From the NCBI GenBank assembly GCA_022495005.1, contig JAGYXB010000372.1, positions 496,001 to 560,000 of the forward strand: DNA of 64,000 nucleotides, written 5' to 3'. The notes below the pieces were generated by a model that saw nothing but the letters and a program-made list of their open reading frames with translations, was not told the DNA's origin and did not search any database. Source of the DNA: Rhyacophila brunnea (Eukaryota > Arthropoda > Insecta > Trichoptera > Rhyacophilidae). Positions 1 through 10,682 of this stretch are shown piece after piece (the first letter of the stretch is position 1; the number at the start of each line of letters is the position of its first letter). The position numbers and the translations under genes are program-made.

Positions 1-856
1 GCAAACAATTAACGAAAAAAAATCTACTATTTCATATATATAATATGTAAAGTTATTACGTATAGAACGAGTCGTTTCGGCTTTAATGGAGCTATGTAAT
101 GTCTAAATAATTGATGTTTCTTCAATTTGAACAAATATATCGATGTGTGATTAACACAAAAGAAGTATAACTTCTAACGTGTGTACATAAGTACACACGC
201 CGATTTTTTTAAAATTGTCCGACATTGAAATAAATTATATTTCGAATCTTACTGATGATTAAGTTATTTTTATTGTTCTTTTTTATTTTTATATCTTTTA
301 TATTATTTTTATTAATTTTTTTATTTTTATAATAAAATAATTTTTATATAAAACACTAATTTTGATAAAATTTTATATGAAAAAGGTGCATTTTGTTTTT
401 CTCTATTAAAACTATGAAGCCGCATCAGCAAGTTTTTTCGTCAATTCTCAAACTATATGGCCGCAACTGCAAAAATCCACTATATAATTAAAAAAATATA
501 TATTTATGTACACAAAATTATTCTAACATGGTACAATTTTCTGCGGTCTACTGCAATTAAATAAATTGTAAGTAATTAAGTTAATTATTTTACATTCAAA
601 CTCAAATTATTTAAGATCATGTTATATGCAGTTACGACCCTATAGATCTCAATGTGCTATATGTTTACAAAAAGGCAGATTAAAGTTTGCAATGTTCTGC
701 AGTTAGCTTGAATGTCTTTCGGTGAGTATACATTCACTTGCCAAATGCAGTCGTACATTTGGTGGCCACTGAAAGCAGAGGATACAACTGTGTCAGGTCT
801 TATCCAGGAATGGATTGACTGTTACATAATATTATTAATCATGTTGTTATTTTCAG
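1..856 (+). other. Partial intron 1 of ZNF-1
   Basis: No coding sequence is seen. The stretch aligns in order with 60040-62066, the end of intron 1 of ZNF-5, so it is the 3' part of the same intron and the first exon of ZNF-1 must lie upstream of the window. Part of the ZNF-5 copy (about 60190-61370) is missing here. It is very T-rich around 240-350 and ends in a TTTTCAG acceptor at 850-856. Confidence 0.7.
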
Positions 857-1009
857 GAGTGTGAAGACAGCCTGACCAATATAAAGCCAGAGAATGATAC
901 TCAGGATGTCATCATCAAACAAGAATTTGTTTACGATGCAATTCGCCAAATCAATAATGAGAATCCTCAACCCGGCCCCTCCGATCGACAGTACAGCCCA
1001 GTGGACCAG
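857..1009 (+). CDS. ZNF-1 exon 2, SUMO-motif exon
   Basis: An exon of 51 codons between a TTTTCAG acceptor and a CAG|GTACGT donor, phase 0 at both ends. It is too short to stand out as an open frame and was found by comparison with 37633-37785, 47499-47651 and 62067-62219, which have the same length and splice sites. The peptide begins ECEDSLTNIKPEND, has a second motif IIKQEF, and ends in QPGPSDRQYSPVDQ. IKPE and IKQE both fit the psi-K-x-E SUMO consensus, and the second is followed by acidic residues. It should join to the exon at 2770-4326. The first exon is off-window. Confidence 0.82.
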
Positions 1010-2769
1010 GTACGTTCATTTAAAGGTTCACTAATAACACAACTTTTAATCATTTTTTTTTATATTCGAAACATCGATATCTACAGGGCATTAAAATTAA
1101 TATAGTCACCGCAGTTGTTCTCAACGAAGAAAATTCTGGTCACCCAATTTGGATGTTCCTTATTTGAGCATTACTGGTCGTATATTGCGAACAATATTGG
1201 CTCCCATTGGATTTAACAGCATAAACAGACTCCACGAAGTTTTACAGGAAATAATCCAGATATATCAAATCTAACGACCTTGGAGGAGGCCAATAATTGT
1301 CAGGTCCATTTTCGAAATCAACTAAAGCAATCGTTTATGATCGGTTAGGGGAAGAAAATAAATGACAATCGTGTCGTGTTTTCCGATTATATTTTCGTAG
1401 TAAAGTCCATTTGTAGCGGCGACAAGAGACCCACAGATGGCGCTGCCCATTGACTGGACGCCGCAAGCGCTATATAGACGGATTAGGATTTAACCATATG
1501 TTAATTTCGTAATTTTTATCTCAGTCTTACGGCCAGTCAGCTTAGTCTGATCAAGTCTGACCCTTTTGATCATACGGGCCCTCAAATTTGAAACTAAGCA
1601 CTTTACACTATCAAGATTCGTTTCTAGTGTTAAGTGTGTCTAGTGTTAAGTCTTATCTTGTTAATCTATTTTAGTAAAGGTACCGTTTGAAGTATTCTCC
1701 TTTATTTTTAATTAATCTCTGTGAACTCTGAATAAATACTAAACCTGAAACTATTTCTATTTTATAAATAGACTATGCTATACAATTTTATTTCTTGTTA
1801 AAATTCATTAGTGTGCATATTTCAGATTTTAATAGTTTTCTATTTCCTAATAATAATTGTTACTGTGATATGTTGAGTAGGTTTATGGAAAGTGTTAAGG
1901 GCGGACTTGCTCAGCGTGGGTCAAAATGGAGCTTTTATTCTATTTTCAAAGCATGATCCTGGACATTCCTTAAACTTTGTAGATAATCTATTTATATAAT
2001 TTTGAAGCCTTATTACCCTTTATATTTATTTTAAACATTTGATGACTGCATAAAGTATTTTTATTACATAAAATAGTTTTCTTTTAAACCTCTCGCTCTA
2101 ATGTTATAAAATATAGTCATATTTCAGTACAAAAATTTGCAGTGGTGTTAAGATTTTTTACATTTATTAATTTTTAAAAGCATTTATAAAACCATCAGTA
2201 TAATTTATGTCGACCTTATTATAGTGAAATATTTACGATAAAAAATTATATTGATAATCTCTGTGAACCCAAATTTGACAAGAATTAGGCATTTTATTAT
2301 TCAAAAAATGGGCAAAATTAACACATTTGAAAAATAATTCTAAAGATACTGATTATAAGCTATGTCTTTGACCATTCAAATGTCTTAAACACAATAATGA
2401 TTGCTTTATAATAATTATTGACCAAAGAACAAGGTTGTGTTATACGCCATTTCTTTTGATATTCCCCAGTGGTTAAGCTATACATACGGCCGTAGCCATA
2501 AATTGACAAAGTAAAACTGAAGTAGGGAGTAAGATCATGATAACGCGCGTGTTTGAACATGTACCGTTTAAAAAAAAAGTTTTTTTTTTTGGTTAGGTTA
2601 GGTTAGGATCATTATTCGTAGGATGTTTATCACACTTGAATAGTCAATAGAAAAAAGGTTTGCTAACACCATGTCTAGGTATAATATTTCTAACTGGATC
2701 TCTTACTTATAATGAACTGTTATTTAAAAATCTCATAATTTATCAATACTTTTAAATGTTTTTTTATAG
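1010..2769 (+). other. Intron 2 of ZNF-1
   Basis: An intron of 1760 bp. Its first part (about 1120-1560) matches intron 2 of ZNF-4 (about 47690-48080), so ZNF-1 and ZNF-4 share a long form of this intron that ZNF-3 and ZNF-5 lack. Around 1240-1390 lies a coding-like relic shared by all copies. No exon is supported here. It ends in a TTTTTTATAG acceptor. Confidence 0.65.
2591..2607 (+). repeat. Short interstitial TTAGG repeat
   Basis: Three consecutive units of the TTAGG insect telomere motif, directly after a run of T. Similar runs in opposite orientation sit about 300 bp upstream of the first exons of ZNF-3, ZNF-4 and ZNF-5. It is too short to be telomeric. Confidence 0.6.
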
Positions 2770-4326
2770 ATTGTCGCTAAAAGCACTGTAGAGGCCAATA
2801 TTGCGAGTCTCATATCGTCCTGGGACGTGACTGAAGCACAAGCGTCTAGCGAAGACCTACACATTGAGGAACAAGATATTAAGCAAGAACTCAAGGAATA
2901 TATAGAAGGGTTCAAAGGTGTCGCCTGTTGCAATAGTAAACATGATATTTTTCAATCGAATAATATGGTAAACACAGAATTATTAGTGGCTGTTATACAA
3001 CTGGAAAAAAAAACGTTTCATAAACCAAATTTTGTGTGCAGTATCTGTTTTGATATTTTTTCATCGTTTGACCTAATGTCGTTTCACAAAGCGATACACA
3101 AAACCACAATTGCGAAAACGAGCGATTCCGTTGTAAGGCTGGTTAAATGTGACGATGGTCATTTTTCAAGATTTCGTCCTGGTCACGTCAAGAAACCACT
3201 CAAAATATCTCATTCTGGTGAAAAGCCAATTAAGTGTGATAAATGCAATTACTCCTGCAGACAGTCTGGTAGCATGAAAACACACAAAATGATTCATTCT
3301 GATGAAAAGCCATTTAAATGTGATAAGTGCCAATACTCATGCATACGTTCAAGTGACTTGAAAAAACACAAAATGTCTCATTCTGGTGAAAAGCCATTTA
3401 ACTGTGATAAATGCAATTACTCATGCACGACGTCTGGTACCTTGAAAAGACATAAAATGACTCATTCTGGTGAAAAGCCATTTAACTGTGATATATGCAA
3501 ATACTCATGCAGACAGTCAGGTAACATGAAAACACACAAAATGACCCATTCTGGTGAAAAGCCAATTAACTGTGATAAATGCAATTACTCGTGCACGACT
3601 TCTAGTAGCATGAAAACACATAAAATGACTCATTCTGATGAAAAGCCATTTAAATGTGACAAATGCAATTATTCATGCAAACGATTAGTCACCATGAAAA
3701 GACACAAAATGACTCATTCTGGCGAAAAGCCATTTAACTGTGATAAATGCAATTACTCGTGCACGACTTCTAGTAGCATGAGAGCACACAAAATGACTCA
3801 TTCTGGTGAAAAGCCATTTAAATGTAATAAATGCAATTATTCATGCAGATGTTCAAGTCACATGAAAACACACAAACTGATCCATACTGGTGAAAAGCCA
3901 TTTAAATGTAATACATGCAATTATTCATGCAGAAATTCAAGTCAGATGAAAACACACAAAATGATCCATACTGGTGAAAACCCATTTAACTGTGATAAAT
4001 GCAATTACTCATGCAAACAATGTAATCACTTGAAAACACACAAAATGACTCATTCTGGTGAAAAGCCATTTAAATGTGATAAATGCAATTACTCTTGCAG
4101 ACGTTCAAGTGACATGAAAACACACAAAACGACTCATTCTGGTGAAAAGCCATTTAACTGTGATATATGCAATTTTTCATGCAAACAATCTTATCACTTG
4201 AAAACACACAAAATGACTCATTTTAGTGTAAAGCCATTTAAATGTGACACATGCACTTACTCTTGCAGACGTTCAAGTGACATGAAAAGACACAAACTGA
4301 CTCATTCTAGAAAAGTCATAAGGTGA
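2770..4326 (+). CDS. ZNF-1 terminal exon, 13-finger C2H2 array
   Basis: A phase-0 exon of 518 codons that ends at TGA and is intact throughout. The first ~20 codons have no ATG: the position that is ATG in the four paralogues (22969, 38501, 49562, 62940) is ATA here, so the start must come from upstream exons. Domain order: an acidic stretch with IKQE; the segment ELLVAVIQLEKKTF; a divergent finger CSIC...HKAIH with canonical spacing C-x2-C-x12-H-x3-H; a decayed finger that has lost its second Cys; then 13 tandem 28-residue fingers with S/TGEKP linkers, all with complete C2H2 ligands. Helix segments include RQSGSMKT, TTSSSMKT, RRSSDMKT and KQCNHLKT. Likely a nuclear sequence-specific DNA-binding protein. 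The target is unknown. The last linker is broken by a small deletion, after which decayed fingers continue. Confidence 0.87.
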   Translation: MVAKSTVEANIASLISSWDVTEAQASSEDLHIEEQDIKQELKEYIEGFKGVACCNSKHDIFQSNNMVNTELLVAVIQLEKKTFHKPNFVCSICFDIFSSFDLMSFHKAIHKTTIAKTSDSVVRLVKCDDGHFSRFRPGHVKKPLKISHSGEKPIKCDKCNYSCRQSGSMKTHKMIHSDEKPFKCDKCQYSCIRSSDLKKHKMSHSGEKPFNCDKCNYSCTTSGTLKRHKMTHSGEKPFNCDICKYSCRQSGNMKTHKMTHSGEKPINCDKCNYSCTTSSSMKTHKMTHSDEKPFKCDKCNYSCKRLVTMKRHKMTHSGEKPFNCDKCNYSCTTSSSMRAHKMTHSGEKPFKCNKCNYSCRCSSHMKTHKLIHTGEKPFKCNTCNYSCRNSSQMKTHKMIHTGENPFNCDKCNYSCKQCNHLKTHKMTHSGEKPFKCDKCNYSCRRSSDMKTHKTTHSGEKPFNCDICNFSCKQSYHLKTHKMTHFSVKPFKCDTCTYSCRRSSDMKRHKLTHSRKVIR

Positions 4327-4767
4327 TAAATGTAATTACCCATGTAAACGTTTAGTAGCATGAAAATGCACACGAAGTTTTTTAAATGTGATTTATCTAA
4401 TATTTACTCATGCATGAAATGGCATAAAAAGACTCATTCTGGTGAGAAGCCATTTAAATCTTATGTTTATGTAATTACTCATGCACAAAGTCCAGTGTCA
4501 TAATATCGCAAATACTCATTCTGTTGAAAGGTCATTTTAATGAGATAAGTGTAGTTACGCATCCACAACGTTCGGTAGCATGAAATTGCATAATAAAAAC
4601 TAATTCTAGTGAAAAGTCATATACATAATTTTTATGATAAATGCATTTACCCATGCATATATTTTAATAAGATGAAATTAAATGAAAGGACCCATTCCGG
4701 TGAAAAGCCAATTCGTGTAAATTCTTATACGCATGCAAATTGTCTGTAAAAACTCTAAAATTAAAGA
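4327..4767 (+). pseudogene. Decayed zinc fingers after ZNF-1 stop
   Basis: After the stop the sequence still reads as damaged fingers: TGTAATTACCCATG, ACTCATTCTGGTGA and GAAAAGCC recur at about finger spacing with stops and shifts between them. The same relics follow ZNF-3 and ZNF-4. They show that the array was once longer and now probably forms 3' UTR. Confidence 0.75.
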
Positions 4768-5099
4768 CACTGGCTGTGCTTTTCAGTAAACTGTAAACTG
4801 TGAAGGAATGATTCGGATGCTGGGAGGGTAGGTCTAGGATGCCAGACTCTGACCTTTTATGCTATTGAGGCTGGCTCCATGGCCTAGGTGTCAATCTTGG
4901 TCGTATTATCACTCTCGTTCGGTATTGTTCATTGGGTCATCCGGTGCGTGGACTTGACGGTTTAGCTTAGGTAAGTGTTTTTATGCGCACGGTTGATGAA
5001 TGACTGACCGTTACTTGTCGCGCCAGGCAAGGGTCAAATTGTCAGGTGGGTAGGAATGTATCTATTGTATTAGGGCCACCCTAATTGGCGTATTCAGAC
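4768..5099. repeat. 330-bp block set into relic fingers
   Basis: A sequence starting CACTGGCTGTGC and ending CGTATTCAGAC, also present at 24613-24946, 40245-40584 and 51390-51710. On both sides the flank is decayed finger sequence (for example CCATTTGAATGTGAT just after it), so it looks like an old insertion into a finger array that was then duplicated with the genes. No terminal inverted repeats were recognised. Confidence 0.5.
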
Positions 5100-5750
5100 A
5101 AGGCCATTTGAATGTGATATAATTACTCATGCATAACTTCTGGTAGCATATTTCACAAGACGTATTTATTTATAAAAAAATCCCGCTTTTTTGGGACATA
5201 ATTTCAATATAAAATAATATTATACCATTAAAGGTATTGGCTACCCGTTCACTATTTAGCTATGATAAAGTATCTGTAGTTAAGACTTTGAAATAATGGT
5301 CAGTCGAGAAGGGACAGAACGTGCGTACGTCATTTTTATCATCAAACGATAACGTTAACAATTAATATTTTTGTAGCCCATTCTATAGCGACATAATATT
5401 ATTATGTAACCGTATGTAATATTATTTTAAACCATACAATAATAATTATTGCCTCTGTGCTAAATACAGTTTTTGAATACTTCAAACCCACTTGCTCTAA
5501 GAAATCTCGTTTGTTGTTTGTTGTATTTTGGATTTGTGTAAGTGAACGTTAGGTCTTAGCGACATAAATTGAAGTGTATCGAACTCCACAACCGTAAGCT
5601 AGTTGTTTTTTTTTTAACCATATCCGATCCTAATATGAACACATGGGCCTCCAACAGATTTTGTTTTTACGAGAAATGGATGTCAGCCACTTGCTCAACC
5701 TATTAAGTCCATACTCTGACCCTACAAAAATTGAAAAATAATATGTGTAC

Positions 5751-5811
5751 ATGCCAGACTAAGGATTTGAACTTGGGACTGCCGACGCTTAAGCTGCGCG
5801 TCCATCGTGGG
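5751..5811 (-). repeat. tRNA-like module, decayed copy
   Basis: On the minus strand this matches the better copy at 25602-25673, with a box-B-like GTTCAAATCC and a box-A-like region, but about 10 bases in the middle are lost. Probably the tRNA-derived head of an old SINE, not a working tRNA. Confidence 0.4.
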
Positions 5812-6670
5812 TGTTAGCTAGTTCATAGCTTTGTTTGGGCGATCCGGCAATATGTTGGACACTCTTTCATTCATATTTATTTATTTTAGTTGAATTATAA
5901 ATACATACCACTCGTGTCACGTTGTTTGTTATTTTTTTTTAAATTGTTATGCTCTGCTTAAACAAAACTATAATAGTAACAAATATTATTCTATCTATAA
6001 AATATCTTATTTTACGTATGAATATGGCATAATTTTAGAAAATTTATATTATATGAGTATTGTTTGACAAAGTATATTCTGTTTTGGTTTGGTTTCGCAG
6101 GGTTTAAGGCGATATACAGTTTTTCTATAATTTACAATATTTTAACTGTATTAATTAATAAATATGTATCTGAAAACATTGAAAAATAAATATTTAAAGT
6201 CTAAAGTAAACTTACAATTGTACAAAAATGTATATTTGTCAAAGGACCCCATCTTATTATTAGGTTGGTAAAATTTAGGTATTATTAAAATTTAGTTTAT
6301 TAAGTTTTCTATGTTGCACTTTTTGGCAAATGCATATTTTTAATTCTTTTTATATTTATTTGATAAAAAACATCGATTTTTATAACAATTTAAATGTGTG
6401 CAAGATTCGTATTTTTGCGTTAGGTGCCTTTACACATCTATTCTGTACACAAGATTGCTATCGGGGGTAGTTTTTCATTTTTATATCGAAGTATTAGAAC
6501 GTTTTGTAACAATTACAATAAGTTAGCCGTATAAGCAGTCAATACTGGCTATTCCGCTATAAAATTTAAAAAAAAGAGAGGTGATGTTAAAACAAAGCAC
6601 GCATTGTAACAATTACAACCAATTTCTTGTAATTCTTGTGTATAGAATAGATGTGTGTGTGTACAAAAAA

Positions 6671-6856
6671 ATGTACAACTGTTATCGTATTTTCGTTTAT
6701 GGCTGTAAATTATTGGTGTTATTTAATGTTCTATGCATGCTTCTCTTAATTATTAAGAGTTTTCCTTGTTATGGTAATAATAGTTATGTCCAAAGAGATT
6801 GGACTTGGTTCTGTCTAAGTAAAATGTCAGCCGACGGAAGTTTTTGTTTTGATTAA
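6671..6856 (+). other. Short ORF kept in three paralogous units
   Basis: A 61-codon frame starting in an A-rich context (AAAAAAATG) and beginning MYNCYRIFVYGCKL, with a hydrophobic stretch near the N-terminus (LVLFNVLCMLLLII) and a tail ending SADGSFCF. Counterparts at 42235-42417 and 53297-53479 keep the frame open, and an AATAAA follows at 6974. Between copies most differences change the amino acid, which argues against strong selection on a protein. It may be a short secreted peptide, but more likely it is shared non-coding sequence. Confidence 0.2.
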
Positions 6857-7160
6857 ATAATGAACCCAACATTTTTAGCCGTTTGACAAGTGGAAGATAC
6901 CAACCTGCTGAGTATGACGATAGCTTGGTTAATAACTGTATTTAGTAACAATAAGTATTATATTTTATATATAAATAAAGAAACGGGAAACTTATTTGAT
7001 TTTAATCGCTTTTATTCACACTATCCCATTCATAATAAGTAGTACCGGCTCGCACAAAGAAACTACATTAATATGAGGTTCATCATTGAAACCCATTTAT
7101 AGTTATTGCCATCTCCCGTCAGATCGAAGAAGATGCATTCTCTTTCTTCGCTCGGTATGC

Positions 7161-8879
7161 TGGTTAACGTCTGTTATTTAAGACTTGGGAGTGAACAAAT
7201 AAATAGGTACCTCGGAATGGTCTAAAACGGCGATTTTTATTTTTACTATTAATTACATTATTATCAATTTTTCGGAACGCGAGATGTATATTATGCTTAA
7301 GTATGTACAATTTTATTGCAATCTCTGGAAGCCTAAATTTTTTCGCTTTCGATCTCGCTATCACCGAGAAGCGCTTTAGCGCTACAAGCGAACTCCTATC
7401 ACAAAAGCGGTGGACACAAATGCAGCGTTGCTTTTTTTGCGTTCTGACAAACGACGTTGCCGGATAATTTCTTTCTCGTTATCGACCACTACTATGAATC
7501 AGCTCGGAAATGGTTCCGGCCTCTGGGCGTTTATAAACATAATACAAAATCCCCTTTATTCGTATACAAAAGCCTCCTTATAATATACGAGCGCGACACC
7601 GGTGTCCCGTCTGAAACCGGAGCGACGTTTAGTAAACTTAACATAACTTCATCTTGACGTGTACCTTTAACAGAAAAAGCGTACATCAGTTTACTGGAAG
7701 CCAGGCGGGAACACCAGCAATTTACATTACTGAGTACTGTCACCAGACATAAAAAAGGCCCTGATGCCCGACAGTTTCAAATTCCAGATCAACAATTTAA
7801 CAACAAAAATATCCAGCTCCCCTGTAGAATGTTTAGAACCTCTGACTTACACGAAAATATTACAAATAACATTTCGTAAACGGTCATTCAGAAAAGATGC
7901 ATTTGATTACCTGGCCAAAGGACAGAAGCGGCCCGTCCCGAAATGTTTTTCCCGTTAGTCAGTGACCTTCCCCTTTCTCTTCCCCTCCGTAGGATAGACC
8001 CGGCAAAATTAAAAGATGCTTTCGAAAAATAAAATCAGTCCAGATCTACCCTACAATGGAGTGATAACAAAAATAAGTGTTACGCCGGCGGGTGGCGTCG
8101 CCCGCGTAAATCGCAAAAATCAACCGCGCTTCTAGCCAATTACTAAATGAACTTTTAATTATTAATAAATATTGTGGTAAATAACAAGTATCCGATAAAG
8201 TGTATCGATGGCGCCCCGGCCCATTTTTAAATCAATCGTTAATAACCCGGAATCGCTGTAATACCAATCGGTGACTCGCGCAAAAATCCAATGAAAGTTA
8301 ATCAATTCCCTAGTGAGAGAAGAAGTGAATCAGTGCTTAGTGCGCGGGATAATAATGATAAACCGACCCCTAATATAAAGACAGTGCGGTGACTAATTTA
8401 AGACCTCCTTAGATGTAAATGATGTAATATTATCAATGTTTACCTATGCCCTAGCGTTAATAAATTTAGTTCCACGTGGAACCGTCGAATCAAAGATGTG
8501 TTTTATATAAATTAAACCTCGTGATGTCACACCACCCTCAAATTAAGTGATGCCTTTGAAGAATGCTGCCAGCATTCATGTGAGTCCCTCCATTCTTCCC
8601 GGTATGCTGTATAATTATTCAAGAATGAAAACCTAAACCTATCCTAAGATAATCCAACAAATAATCCAGTAATCGTCTCGGCTATTTTCAATTTATTTGC
8701 CGCTGGCTTCCACTAAATAATAGACAAAAACCGATAAAACAATATTTAATATCATTGTCAAAACAATAGAAACCAATTCATTGTTGTGTTTATACGGTTG
8801 AATATAGCAAGATGTGTAGGTATTTTGTAATAGGCGAAGTTGTGGTTCTGATTTACCTTCGTTTTCATTCGCTTTTTAT
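7161..8879 (+). other. Gene-poor stretch with unidentified coding relic
   Basis: No intact gene is seen. Around 7671-8032 the plus strand reads as protein-like sequence (for example TEKAYISLLEARREHQQ, then after a shift FRKDAFDYLAKGQKRP) with frameshifts and stops. I do not recognise the family. It is followed at about 8078 by more GC-rich sequence beginning TGTTACGCCGG, which could be a decayed LTR, but no second LTR or target duplication was found. The rest holds nothing I can support. Confidence 0.3.
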
Positions 8880-9430
8880 TGATAAACTTTGGTCAGGGTT
8901 GTGAATTTGGGCCCCGCATCAGTCGAAGTACTATGGTGGAGGGAATCCAAAAGAAACTTTTAAGACTTCTTTACTTTCGGCTGTATGGATATTATCCCTG
9001 GCTCTATCCGACTGATTTTCTCTTTGGGATGCTTACATACTGTAGCTTAAAATTTAGAAGGGATCTTTTATTTTTATTTATTATTTTTATATTATTTTTT
9101 CAGACTTATACGCGGCGTAAATGTGAACTCTGCCATTCTTGGTGGTGTTGTCTTGTGTGTCTTTGATAATTACCTTAGGAATCGAGGGCATCCGTTGTTT
9201 GTTCTCCCACGGTGCAGAACTAACCTGCCAATAGTAATGCCAATTGGGAGGGCAGTAACCATGTTTAATGAAATAGCTTCGGATATTGATATATTCCACT
9301 TACGTGAGGGTGAATTTAGGTGGACGTTGTTTTATAAGTTTTTAAGATAGGGTCTATCAAAGTTCACTCTGTGTACTTCCATCTACTTTTATTTTGTCAC
9401 TTATTTTATTTATTTTCTTATTTTATTACT
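8880..9430 (+). mobile_element. LINE 3' fragment, RT C-terminal part
   Basis: The C-terminal part of a non-LTR retrotransposon reverse transcriptase plus 3' UTR, in the same family as the element at 26276-29085 but on the plus strand. Shared blocks include QKKLLRLLYFRLYGYY, LPRCRTNLPIVMPIGRA and FNEIAS, and after the stop both continue with similar 3' UTR (GATAGGGTCT here, AATAGGGTCT there). The frame is interrupted by a T-rich stretch at about 9065-9105. It is 5'-truncated, lacks the catalytic core and cannot be active. Confidence 0.8.
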
Positions 9431-9655
9431 TATTATCGCCGAAAGGACGGCCGCTGTACAAATGCCGTCATCCAGTGGTACCCAAGGGGCACGAAACGGC
9501 CACAGGATCGCCCTAAAAGCCGCTGGATTGACGAACTGGTAAAGTTCGGCGGAAATACGTGGTAGCGAACGACACAGAACCGAGAAAGTTGGAGAAAGCT
9601 TAGGGAGGCCTTCATCCAGCAGTGAATTGACCCCGGCTGATGATGATGATATATA
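9431..9655 (+). mobile_element. RTE-like retroelement 3' end
   Basis: The sequence reads CTNAVIQWYPRGTKRPQDRP, then RWIDELVKFGGNTW, an in-frame stop, and later WRKLREAFIQQ and DPG. This pattern is the extreme C-terminus of RTE-like LINE reverse transcriptases common in insects. It ends in a GATGATGATGAT tail, as these elements do. It is a dead-on-arrival fragment inserted next to the preceding LINE piece. Confidence 0.65.
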
Positions 9656-9885
9656 TTATTGGTTAATTTAATAAAACGCAAATTTTTTAGTGCTTCATCA
9701 ACTTCCGCCTCAGAGAGACAATTCTAAAGTTGATAATGTCTTTCTGAAGCAGACGAAACCGGTCCAGATTTATTAAAAAGTAAAAGTAAAATAAGTACTT
9801 ATAATTTTCAGATTTATTAAATCAATAATACAATGCAGTTCCACCATTTATTGACAGTTAACACATTAAAAGAAATTCCAATATG
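9656..9885. repeat. Repeat related to the 55457-55634 insertion
   Basis: Shares its left edge (TTTAATAAAACGCAA), the middle (GACGAAACCGGTCC, inverted) and the right edge (CAATGCAGTTCCACCA, TTGACAGTTAACA) with the 178-bp insertion at 55457-55634. It lacks the perfect palindromic core and is longer. Probably a diverged member of the same small element family. Confidence 0.5.
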
Positions 9886-10560
9886 TAATTGACATAATTC
9901 ATTATTTTTAAATTGTTTTCCCTTGTCAGCTAGACACGACACTGCGCCTTCAAGAATACATGTCGCTCTGAAATCTCTTAGCATAATAATTCCAAGCCAT
10001 AACAACATGTCGTAGGTCTCCAGTGTGCACTTTATAGATAGATGGTATTTAACTACCTTCCAGGAAGCCAGAATCTATTTTGCTGGAAACAGAAAGGAAG
10101 GAAGGTTGAAGTTTTTTCTCGAAACCAAGTAAAGCTACCTCCAGCCTTCTCGGTACCCAGTTTTTTTGCTGCCACGTGCATTCTCCAAACACTATGAATC
10201 GAGCGGGCTTAAGGGTGTACCTGTGGGCATTTAGTGCTCCGCTCTTTGGGTACCACTGTAGGACGCCATTTGTCCAGCGGTTGTCCACTCACTGACAAGA
10301 CATCTCTAGTCTATTTCCATTTCATCTGTTTAGCGAGCTCGATCACATCGCGTTTTTTTGTGTGCTTCCTTGTCCATTAGTTTTTTTTGCAATCTTTACC
10401 GTTGTGCCCAAGAAGCACCTTTTCATGTCAAGTTGCATCCATTTTTTAAATTTTATCTTACATTAAGAGTTCATGTTTCAGACACTTACGTGAGCGTTGG
10501 TAGCACGCATGGGTTGAACACTTAACGCAGACACAATTTGAGGAAGTTCACTTGAAGATA
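9886..10560. other. Spacer with weak retroelement remnant
   Basis: No gene is seen. On the minus strand around 10200-10288 the reading RWTNGVLQWYPKSG recalls the C-terminal WYP segment of RTE-like reverse transcriptases, but the similarity ends after about 15 residues. The rest is unassigned. It lies between retroelement debris and the 3' end of ZNF-M. Confidence 0.3.
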
Positions 10561-10682
10561 CTATTCAGGAGATGAATAATATTGTTTTAAGAAGGTTATT
10601 CACCAACATGTCACATTTCATCTATTGTAAGATTACAAAGTTGCAAGCATCTATATGAACATACATTGCATTTATAAGGTTA
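10561..10682 (-). pseudogene. Decayed finger after ZNF-M stop
   Basis: Reading on the minus strand past the two stop codons at the end of ZNF-M, the frame continues PYKCNVCSYRC and then loses the histidines. The linker codons that read GAA AAA in other fingers are TAA TAA here. At least one further finger was therefore cut off by nonsense changes in the linker. Confidence 0.75.

Larger units (their letters stand above)
5100..7160. repeat. Conserved downstream block of ZNF unit 1
   Basis: Non-coding sequence that recurs downstream of ZNF-2 (24947-26275 and 29086-29300), ZNF-3 (40585-42800) and ZNF-4 (51711-53830) in the same order, with small indels. It marks the duplicated unit as much larger than the gene. 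It contains a tRNA-like module and a short ORF, listed separately. Confidence 0.7.

Noticed and set aside
8078..8540. Possible solo LTR starting TGTTACGCC
   Set aside because: No matching second LTR, clear CA end, target duplication or primer-binding site could be shown.
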